This document shows, piece after piece, positions 14,388 to 20,942 of a stretch of 20,942 nucleotides of DNA. Under the pieces are notes generated by a model. That model was not told the DNA's origin, ran no database searches, and saw nothing but the letters and a program-made list of their open reading frames with translations. The stretch's first letter is position 1. Every line of letters begins with the position of its first letter. The position numbers and the translations under genes were made by a program. This DNA comes from an uncultured Veillonella sp. GTDB lineage: Bacteria; Bacillota; Negativicutes; Veillonellales; Veillonellaceae. The stretch spans positions 1 to 20,942 of the forward strand of contig CALGLI010000125.1 in the NCBI GenBank assembly GCA_937930265.1, written 5' to 3'.

Positions 14388-14440
14388 GTAGTCATTATGA
14401 TGTAGTCATTAAAATCAAACAACTATTACGAGGTGTAATT

Positions 14441-15457
14441 ATGGAAACTGTATCAAAATCTATTTCTTATGAAACAATCATAGCCTACGCACAAAAAGTA
14501 TTAGATGGTGGCGAGATTACTCGTGAAGAGGCAGAACAACTGATTCACACATCTGACGAAGACACCATGATTCTGCTAGCTATGGCTGACAAAATCCGTC
14601 AAAAATTCAATGACGATACAGTAGACCTATGTGCCATCGTGAACGCCCGTTCCGGTAAATGCCCAGAAAACTGTAAATTCTGTGCTCAATCCGCCCATCA
14701 TGACACTGGTGTGACTGTGTATCCTTTCATGGAAGAGGATGAAATCGTTAACGCTGCTAAAAAAGCAAAAGAAGCTGGTGCCATCCGCTTCTCCATCGTA
14801 ACAAGTGGTCGTAACACAAACAATCCAAAAGAGTTCGAGCAAATCTTGAGTGCTCTCACTCGCATTCGTAAAGAAACTGGCTTAGAAATTTGCTGCTCCC
14901 TTGGTCTATTGACCTACGAGCAAGCGGTGCAATTGAAAGAAATTGGTGTGACCCGATATCACTCCAACATCGAAACGGCACCAAGCCATTTCCCAGACAT
15001 TTGTACAACACACTCCTATGAAGATAAAATGTTCACTATCTCCAATGCACAAAAGGCAGGCATTCGTGTTTGCTCTGGCGGTATCTTGGGATTGAACGAA
15101 ACGAAAGAGCAACGTGTTGAAATGGCATTTGAGTTAAAACGATTAGGGGTAGACTCTGTTCCATTGAACATTCTTAACCCAATCAAGAACACACCATTCG
15201 AAAACAATGAACCAATTCCTCCATTGGAAATTCTTCGAACTTTTGCTGTGTTCCGCTTTGTCTTACCAAAGGCCTTAATTCGTACAGCTGGCGGTCGCGA
15301 GGTCAACCTTCGGGACTTACAAGCCTATGCATTAAAAGGTGGGCTGAACGGTATTATGGTAGGTGGCTACCTAACAACAGCTGGTCGTTCTCCACTAGAT
15401 GATCTTCAAATGATCAAAGACTTGGAGCTCAACCTTAACACCGTACAAGAAGCATAA
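14441..15457 (+). CDS. bioB: Biotin synthase
   Basis: 338 aa, normal length. This radical SAM enzyme inserts sulfur into dethiobiotin to give biotin. The SAM [4Fe-4S] motif is CPENCKFC (C74, C78, C81), preceded by VNARSGK. Other family landmarks are CCSLGLL, YHSNIETAP, RVCSGGILGLNE and RTAGGREVNLRDLQ, covering further Cys and the Arg that bind the second iron-sulfur cluster. Start ATG has GAGGTG 5 nt upstream. It is monocistronic: its own promoter with a BirA-like operator, and a strong terminator 84 bp after the stop. No other bio gene is in the window, so dethiobiotin would come from elsewhere on the chromosome or from outside the cell. It is the only plus-strand protein gene called here. 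Confidence 0.97.
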   Translation: METVSKSISYETIIAYAQKVLDGGEITREEAEQLIHTSDEDTMILLAMADKIRQKFNDDTVDLCAIVNARSGKCPENCKFCAQSAHHDTGVTVYPFMEEDEIVNAAKKAKEAGAIRFSIVTSGRNTNNPKEFEQILSALTRIRKETGLEICCSLGLLTYEQAVQLKEIGVTRYHSNIETAPSHFPDICTTHSYEDKMFTISNAQKAGIRVCSGGILGLNETKEQRVEMAFELKRLGVDSVPLNILNPIKNTPFENNEPIPPLEILRTFAVFRFVLPKALIRTAGGREVNLRDLQAYALKGGLNGIMVGGYLTTAGRSPLDDLQMIKDLELNLNTVQEA

Positions 15458-15540
15458 TCCTATCACGGTAACAACGAAACTTTTTCATTACCTATATGTC
15501 TCAATTAGAGAGCTGCAACCATATAGAACTTTCAAATGAG

Positions 15541-15583
15541 AACAGGGGACCCGATTCCATCGAATCTGGGTCCCCTGTTTTTT
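15541..15583 (+). terminator. Intrinsic terminator of bioB
   Basis: ACAGGGGACCC pairs perfectly with GGGTCCCCTGT, extended by GATTC/GAATC with one bulged T, and followed by TTTTTT. It may also slow minus-strand transcription arriving from the DUF445 operon, but the T-run on that side is poor. Confidence 0.95.
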
Positions 15584-15742
15584 AGTATATATTCGACTTG
15601 GTAAACAATGCGCATCGTAGAACGTGTATCCTATATACTATTAATCCAATCAGAAAACAGCCATGTACGTTCTATTCCAACCGAAATACATTCACACTAT
15701 AGGACTGCACTCCGCTTACACTATAAATTATTTGCTAGAAAT

Positions 15743-17059
15743 CTATAGTATTCCTAGTCCACGCAACACCGGCTCATACACATAATACAGGAACAACCAA
15801 GTCCCCAATCCTGCGACGCCACCCACGAGGGCGCCGTTAATGCGAATCCAAGCGAGGTCTTCTTCCACCTTACTTTCAATAAAGTGGATGAATCGTTCTG
15901 TATTTAAACTTTGCAGCACTTCACGGATGATGATACCGATAAATCCATGGCTCTTGGAAGCAATGTGTAGCATAATATGAGTCAACGCTTCTTCCAAACG
16001 CTCCACCATACCCGGCTCTTCACAGTATTGATTCCACAACTCTTGAAAGCTCGATTCCAAGGCAATGGCCATTGGCGATGTCCCATCCGCAGATACCATG
16101 CCTTCACGAATCCGTGGGCATACATACTCTTCTAACATGAGCTCCCAATCTTGCACATCGATCCACTGTTGGATAGCATCGTCCAAGGTCTTGGTGATGC
16201 TTCGGTTCGACGCCATCTGTTGCAATGGTCCCACCCATTGGTGTAACCACACCAGGCGCTCCGTGCTGTTCGGCTGTTTCCAGCGCTCCAACATTTGGTG
16301 CACTTCTTCGATGATGGCCCGCGCCATTTCTTGGACGTTCACGATGTTCAATCCTTCTGAAAGTCCAATGAGCATGGCAGACACTACATCTTTCTTGCGC
16401 TTTTCGATTTCTTCCTCAATAACCGCTTCTAGCCATTGCTGTGCTTTCGGCGTATACAGAGCCCGCTGCAGATACTTGATACCTCGAATCACTACACTTT
16501 CATAGCGATTGTGCTCACATACATGCAATAAAGTCTGTTGCATAGGACCGATAAACGATTGATTATGCAAAAATTTCCGCAACCGCTGTGCACCCCATTG
16601 AGCCCACTCCCGATCACTACGACGTTCCCACAACTCAGACAGTACCGTGGCAATCCCTTGGCGCACCGTATTTCGTCCTACATCACTGCGGATATATTGG
16701 TCTACAAAGGGCACAAACTGTACCCGTTCAATGGCACTTTTACATTGATCATAGGTGAGCAGCTTCGTATTCACCATGCGGATAATCCCCTCAATGAGGC
16801 GATTCTTATTCCGTGGAATCAGTTCCGTATGAAAGGATACACCCAAAGGTTTCCGAAATAAAGCAGTCACTGCAAACCAGTCCGCTACACTGCCTATAAG
16901 GGCCGATTGGACAAACCAATACAAACCATCATACCAGGCCTCCGTGATATACCACTGTCCCCACCACACGAAGACAAATAAAATAGCCATGCTAAGCAGC
17001 AATCGATTCGCATACTTTGTGTAAGGAGTTTTTGGCATGTCTATGACACGAGGGCTCAT
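15743..17059 (-). CDS. DUF445 family membrane protein (second paralogue)
   Basis: 438 aa. The N-terminal hydrophobic segments (about 20-36 and 46-70) run into the DUF445 signature GSVADWFAVTALFRKPLG, followed by IPRNKNRLIEG. A long, mostly helical middle follows (about 90-400), then a C-terminal hydrophobic hairpin with INGALVGGVAGLGTWLFLYY. Both ends are thus in the membrane with the helical part between. Its ATG overlaps the TGA of the first paralogue (ATGA), with GGAGG 6 nt upstream, so translation is coupled. Homologues include Bacillus YheB and E. coli YjiN; the molecular function is not known to me. Confidence 0.88.
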   Translation of the reverse strand: MSPRVIDMPKTPYTKYANRLLLSMAILFVFVWWGQWYITEAWYDGLYWFVQSALIGSVADWFAVTALFRKPLGVSFHTELIPRNKNRLIEGIIRMVNTKLLTYDQCKSAIERVQFVPFVDQYIRSDVGRNTVRQGIATVLSELWERRSDREWAQWGAQRLRKFLHNQSFIGPMQQTLLHVCEHNRYESVVIRGIKYLQRALYTPKAQQWLEAVIEEEIEKRKKDVVSAMLIGLSEGLNIVNVQEMARAIIEEVHQMLERWKQPNSTERLVWLHQWVGPLQQMASNRSITKTLDDAIQQWIDVQDWELMLEEYVCPRIREGMVSADGTSPMAIALESSFQELWNQYCEEPGMVERLEEALTHIMLHIASKSHGFIGIIIREVLQSLNTERFIHFIESKVEEDLAWIRINGALVGGVAGLGTWLFLYYVYEPVLRGLGIL

Positions 17060-18285
17060 AGGATCCCTCCTTTCAGCAAGGTCAATCCGTAGAATAGACC
17101 GCCTAAAATCGCACCCACCAAAGAGCCATTGATGCGTATCATCTGTAAATCATAGCCCAATTTAGATTGTAAAATGCGAGTGATTTCCTCTGGTGTGAAT
17201 CGATTCATCTCGCGCACGACGATGTGTTCAATCCAAGGGCGCACATAATTTAAGACATGCAACAATTGAAAGAGAATAAATCGCTCAGCCTTACGACCTT
17301 TCACAGCATTCGTTTCCAAGCGCTCAAAGAAATGGTACAATTCCGTTTCTCCTTGCTCCACATACCGTGCCAAGTCCAACGTATCTTCCAACACATAGCC
17401 ATCTTCGATGAACTCCCGGAACCAAGCATTTTTTTTATCTTCTAATTTCCGTTGCCATTGTCCATTCTGTGCCAATTCATCCACTGCCCACCGAGCCTTC
17501 ATGTATACCGCAGACCCCAAGGGCGACTGCAAGGATTCTTGGCTCATCAAATAGGCGCAGCCTTTCACCTGTATCATATGCGTAATGTATTCCGGTGAAA
17601 GTGACTCCCCACCTAATGCGAGCGCCAATTCTCGTAAAAAAGAATGGTCTGCATAGCGATTCATCACAGAGGATACTAGCCCTAATAAGTAAGGGCGAAT
17701 CCCCTCCGCTGCTAATAATCGTTGGAGCATACGGTTGATGTGTATCCAGAGCACTTCTGCTCGTTCTGGTTCTAAGAGTTGACGACACAAACTAACCACA
17801 AAAGGCGTCACGCGCCAAGACTCTACACCATTCTTGATATGACCTAGCAATTGCTCTTGCAGTAAATTCTCTTTCACATGGGGCAACACATGGTCTTTCA
17901 GTTCCTCAAAACACACATGAACATACCCACGCCCAGTGGCACTATTCATAAACGACACAATCCGCTGTGGCACACGTTCTTGTTTCAGTACCTCGTACAT
18001 GTGAGACACCCGAAGGAGTTCATCCACCATCATATGCCGTGCCATTTCCACGAACCGTTTCTTATTCCTAGGGATGAGCGCCGTTTTGAAAGGAATCCCC
18101 AAGGGTTTTGTAAACAGCGCCGTCACCGCATACCAGTCGGCTAAACCACCAATCATGGCAGCCCCTGAAATATGCGTGATGAGCCCCCAGAAGGGATCTC
18201 TATGAAAGGGATAGGTCACTAAGAATATGACTGCCATCAAGACTAATAGAGCAGTCGCACCATGTCGTTGTAACCATGGTGTCAT
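17056..18285 (-). CDS. DUF445 family membrane protein (first paralogue)
   Basis: 409 aa. It has the same architecture as the following gene: N-terminal membrane segments (about 11-25, 33-57), GGLADWYAVTALFTKPLG (46-63), IPRNKKRFVE, a long helical middle, and INGSLVGAILGGLFYGLTLL at the C-terminus. GAGGAAG before the ATG lies inside the end of the MBL gene, whose TAA directly abuts this ATG. Similarity to the second paralogue is clear at both ends but weak in the middle, suggesting an old duplication and possibly a hetero-oligomer. An A8 run in the coding strand (17436-17429) is a possible slippage site. Function unknown. Confidence 0.88.
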   Translation of the reverse strand: MTPWLQRHGATALLVLMAVIFLVTYPFHRDPFWGLITHISGAAMIGGLADWYAVTALFTKPLGIPFKTALIPRNKKRFVEMARHMMVDELLRVSHMYEVLKQERVPQRIVSFMNSATGRGYVHVCFEELKDHVLPHVKENLLQEQLLGHIKNGVESWRVTPFVVSLCRQLLEPERAEVLWIHINRMLQRLLAAEGIRPYLLGLVSSVMNRYADHSFLRELALALGGESLSPEYITHMIQVKGCAYLMSQESLQSPLGSAVYMKARWAVDELAQNGQWQRKLEDKKNAWFREFIEDGYVLEDTLDLARYVEQGETELYHFFERLETNAVKGRKAERFILFQLLHVLNYVRPWIEHIVVREMNRFTPEEITRILQSKLGYDLQMIRINGSLVGAILGGLFYGLTLLKGGIL

Positions 18286-19116
18286 TTACTTCACTTCCTC
18301 TACCGCATCACCTGGTTGTTCTGGAATCCAGCAACGTTGGTTTGGGTATGTGTGTCGGAATGTGTCCGATGGCGCCCAAATAGGTCCATTGGCATGCATA
18401 GGAATAAATAGTTTCGCGTTCATCATACCTAACACTTCTAAAGCTCCCCATTCACGGGCTACTTCTAAGCGAGCATCCACAGGGAACATCATGATATCTA
18501 CGGACAAACCTTGTAGAGGGGCAAACTCTTTCTCTTTTAACGCTTTTGCCTCTGCAATATTCTCAGGCGTATCTCCAGACCAATGCCACCAGTTTAAATC
18601 TCCTGCGTGAAAGATGCGATGCGTACCTGTATCTACTAAGAACGAACCACCTTCATCAGTGGAGCCAAACATGGTGACAGTTAATCTGTCAGCCTCTAAG
18701 GTGTCGCCTACTTTCATGGAATGCAAAGAAAATACTTGTTGTACCAATTCTTCTGTTAGATGTTCCTCTATCATATTTTGGTCTTCAGTAAGACATCCCT
18801 GTTTAATTCTGTTTACTACTACATTAGATGCCGCATCAGTTTTCTTAGAATCTATTATCGCCTGCACTTCCTTGAAAGCATCTCGCAATGCCGGTACATC
18901 TTCATGGTACCAAACGCTGTGTATATATGGTAAATATTTGAAAATTAATTTCACATAATGATCATGATGGATATGGGATGCAAAGACATGTAACTCGTAG
19001 CCTTGTTCCGCTAATGTATCTATCACTCCGGCTGGATCTTTCCAGTAATCAAATACATAGGCCCGTTTGCCCTCTTCAATGACAAAACCGCTATGCTCTA
19101 AGTAGGTAACTTTCAT
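18286..19116 (-). CDS. MBL-fold metallo-hydrolase (UlaG-like)
   Basis: 276 aa. The metallo-beta-lactamase fold signature is SHIHHDHY (H48, H50, D52, H53); HAGDLNWWHW near residue 170 supplies the bridging Asp; and MHANGP near 240 supplies the last His. These should bind two metal ions in a hydrolase, with no signal peptide, so it is cytoplasmic. The N-terminus (LEHSGFVIEE, YVFDYWKD) resembles UlaG-type lactonase/phosphodiesterase relatives. Start: AGGAG 5 nt upstream. It opens a three-gene operon with two DUF445 proteins, to which it is joined without a gap. Substrate is unknown; the tight coupling suggests a shared role at the membrane. Confidence 0.85.
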   Translation of the reverse strand: MKVTYLEHSGFVIEEGKRAYVFDYWKDPAGVIDTLAEQGYELHVFASHIHHDHYVKLIFKYLPYIHSVWYHEDVPALRDAFKEVQAIIDSKKTDAASNVVVNRIKQGCLTEDQNMIEEHLTEELVQQVFSLHSMKVGDTLEADRLTVTMFGSTDEGGSFLVDTGTHRIFHAGDLNWWHWSGDTPENIAEAKALKEKEFAPLQGLSVDIMMFPVDARLEVAREWGALEVLGMMNAKLFIPMHANGPIWAPSDTFRHTYPNQRCWIPEQPGDAVEEVK

Positions 19117-19152
19117 ATAAACTCCTAATTGATAATTTTATTGATTACTTTT

Positions 19153-19161
19153 ATTATAACA
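19153..19161 (-). promoter_or_regulatory. Promoter (extended -10) of the MBL-DUF445 operon
   Basis: Minus strand TGT-TATAAT, an extended -10 about 37 bp before the MBL start codon. No good -35 is seen. Confidence 0.5.
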
Positions 19162-19213
19162 TATTTTCCCTTCCACATATATAAAAAGGCAATCTGTCTG
19201 ATAGCATAAATTA

Positions 19214-19252
19214 GAAAAACCCTCCCAAGGTATGTACCTCAGGAGGGTTTTC
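19214..19252 (-). terminator. Terminator after the large trimeric autotransporter
   Basis: GAAAACCCTCC and GGAGGGTTTTTC (minus strand) pair almost perfectly, with an inner AGGT/ACCT. T-rich ends exist on both strands. It lies about 50 bp after the stop of the autotransporter gene and separates it from the MBL operon. Confidence 0.9.
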
Positions 19253-19299
19253 TTATGAAAGTCTATGACCTTTCGTTATGGGGAATAGAATTACTTCTA

Positions 19300-20942
19300 T
19301 TATTTGATACCCATGTGAGCCATAAGCATTTTAATTTGTGCTTTCATTTCTTCATTATCTTGTTTCATTTGTGCATTGTCTTCCATGATTTTTTCATAGG
19401 AGGCTTTCATACGTTCGTTATCCGCCCGTACTTGAGAGTTATCCGCTTTTATCTGTGCATTTTCTGATTTCACTTGTTCATTTTCTGCTTTCAATGCGGA
19501 AATTTCATCTTGCATCACATAGATAGAAGAAATTGGGCCACCTTTATAGCGTTCAGGAATCATGCTGTCATCGCCACCGAAACGGTACGTTACACCAGCA
19601 TTCATCATGTTATCTCCAGCACCAACGCTGAGACCCATGTTGACCATCACATCTTCGTTGAAGTAATGTGCCACACCTAACGCTAACGCTTGGGCTCCTT
19701 TTTGAGTACCAAATCCTGCCATGATTTGTGATTTTTTAATTGGATCATACATCAATGGTTTCATCGCTGCCATCGCTGCTGCTTTCGCACCAGTTTGGTT
19801 AATACGACGATCCAATACCGTAGTGATACTGTTAACTTGTCCCACATTCACTGCATCCGTAGCTTCTACACCTGGTGCCACATTGGTGATTCTGTTTCCA
19901 CCATTGTTTAAACCATTAGAAGTTAATGTAACCGATGGTTTATTATGGTGCGGACCAGAAACGATTTCAATGCCATTAGCTCCAATGCCAGTCTCTACAT
20001 TCGTCAATGGATTACCTTTGGCATCAGTCATCAAATGACCTTTCTTATCCACTTCATGAAGTGTGTAATATGTCGCATCACCATTATGCGTTACTGTGCG
20101 CACTGCAATTTTATTGCCCTCAGCATCTGTTTGATATTTCGTGGAACCGTCAGCATTCTTCGCAACAATCGCACGATTTTTATTATCTGCTTTCAAAGAA
20201 CCATCTGGATTACGCTCATATTCTACTAAGTATGTATTATACGTTGTAGAACCATCACCCATCTTCACATCTTTGGCTAACTTCACAGTCATCGTAGCAG
20301 GTGTTGTTACACCATCTTTCGTTTCTGCAGCTTTTAGCTCAACACCGATATTCTTATCTGTTAGAGCTGTCATATCTGCTCCACCTTTGATAGATAAGGT
20401 ATCTCCTAGACCTACCATAGCTTCAACTGGTTTTTTATTAGCATCTAGAGTATCCGCACTGAACACACGACCTTTATTGACTTTGTCGTCAACAACTTTC
20501 AACTGATCTTCTGTAGCAGCACGACCGCTGACAATACCATTTGTTTTAGGATCCCAAGTTTTGTTATCCAAACCAGTGATGAAGTTGCCAGTTTCTTTCG
20601 TAGCCGTTGCCACGGTAGTTACCACATTTTCATGATGACCAATAGCAATGCCGTCTGTTGTAACAGTACCATCTGCAGCTTTTTCACCATTCACGCGGAT
20701 TAGTGTCGCACCTACTTGTGTACCATTTGTTGCATTTGTGAAAGTACTATTCATAGCATTGATAGAACCTGTGTTGTTACCATCAGTGACAGTAATACCC
20801 TCTGTTTTCACAGTTAAGTCCTTACCATTGGATTCGTATTTCGTTTCACCCGCTTTGGTAGTAGTCTTAGTAGTACCATCAGTAACTGTTACGCTTTCAG
20901 CAGTAGTAACAACTTTTTTACCATTTGCTACACCATCAGTCA
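19300..20942 (-). CDS. Large trimeric autotransporter, C-terminal part (5' end outside window)
   Basis: The frame is open from the window edge through 20811, where a GTG could be mistaken for a start; the reading frame continues upstream, so the gene is partial (547 complete codons visible). The passenger shows stalk and connector modules: a GIAIGHHENV patch, NGIVSGRAATEDQLKVVDDKV (like the GIN/Trp-ring modules of Hia-type stalks), and the neck GNRITNVAPGVEATDAVNVGQVN before the anchor. The YadA barrel runs from about KAAAMAAMKPL to AGVTYRFGG. A 91-residue tail follows, with a seven-residue repeat of the type ADNxQVK, a strong coiled coil. Role: outer-membrane adhesin or aggregation factor; ligand unknown. 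A bidirectional terminator follows. Confidence 0.93.
   Translation of the reverse strand, partial: TDGVANGKKVVTTAESVTVTDGTTKTTTKAGETKYESNGKDLTVKTEGITVTDGNNTGSINAMNSTFTNATNGTQVGATLIRVNGEKAADGTVTTDGIAIGHHENVVTTVATATKETGNFITGLDNKTWDPKTNGIVSGRAATEDQLKVVDDKVNKGRVFSADTLDANKKPVEAMVGLGDTLSIKGGADMTALTDKNIGVELKAAETKDGVTTPATMTVKLAKDVKMGDGSTTYNTYLVEYERNPDGSLKADNKNRAIVAKNADGSTKYQTDAEGNKIAVRTVTHNGDATYYTLHEVDKKGHLMTDAKGNPLTNVETGIGANGIEIVSGPHHNKPSVTLTSNGLNNGGNRITNVAPGVEATDAVNVGQVNSITTVLDRRINQTGAKAAAMAAMKPLMYDPIKKSQIMAGFGTQKGAQALALGVAHYFNEDVMVNMGLSVGAGDNMMNAGVTYRFGGDDSMIPERYKGGPISSIYVMQDEISALKAENEQVKSENAQIKADNSQVRADNERMKASYEKIMEDNAQMKQDNEEMKAQIKMLMAHMGIK

Noticed and set aside
17429..17436. A8 run in the first DUF445 gene as a phase-variation site
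   Set aside because: Eight A in an AT-moderate gene encoding KK-N is not unusual, and the protein is not a surface-exposed type; noted in the gene entry only.
20809..20811. GTG at 20811 as the start of the last autotransporter
   Set aside because: The frame stays open to the window edge with matching repeat-type passenger sequence and no signal peptide follows the GTG, so the true start is outside the window.

Overview
The window looks like a chromosomal segment of a Veillonella-type bacterium (Negativicutes, the diderm Firmicutes). I infer this from three YadA-type trimeric autotransporters (outer-membrane proteins) next to Firmicute-style genes with AGGAGG ribosome sites, a YhaO/YhaN-type nuclease pair, a MocR-type regulator and GTTAAC-type biotin operator half-sites. 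The assignment is from gene content only; no search was run.

Layout. 1-373: 5' end of a 16S rRNA gene on the minus strand with boxA-like leader and two tandem promoters. 374-1147: AT-rich spacer, then a cluster of palindromic intergenic elements. 1138-5582: three minus-strand envelope genes (membrane-fusion protein, short headless YadA-anchor protein, YadA-head adhesin), each ending inside a copy of the palindromic element. Both complete YadA-type genes have a G/C homopolymer in the putative promoter; for the adhesin it lies in a 17-bp spacer between good -35 and -10 boxes, the classic layout of a phase-variable promoter. 5818-6128: an apparently unannotated type I toxin-antitoxin locus, with a 25-residue hydrophobic peptide gene, a convergent antisense RNA, a shared two-way terminator, and leaders repeated in inverted orientation. 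6172-6483: more palindromic elements. 6466-12017: a tight minus-strand operon of MocR/GntR regulator, YhaO/SbcD-like phosphoesterase and YhaN/SbcC-like ATPase. 12211-12315: a 12-bp minisatellite. 12446-13861: an AT-rich AlbA_2/Schlafen-type ATPase-fold gene, probably acquired. 14035-14333: palindromic elements. 14342-15583: bioB with BirA-like operator and strong terminator. 15743-19116: a translationally coupled operon of an MBL-fold hydrolase and two DUF445 membrane proteins. 19300-20942: the C-terminal part of a third, larger trimeric autotransporter whose start lies outside the window.

The most interesting material is between genes: (i) the type I toxin-antitoxin locus; (ii) a family of palindromic elements of about 180 bp at five loci, all in one orientation, with covarying stems, conserved loops, and one end that supplies the stop codon and last residues of four different genes; (iii) homopolymer tracts likely to switch adhesin expression; (iv) coiled-coil tails placed after the YadA barrel, where the family normally ends.
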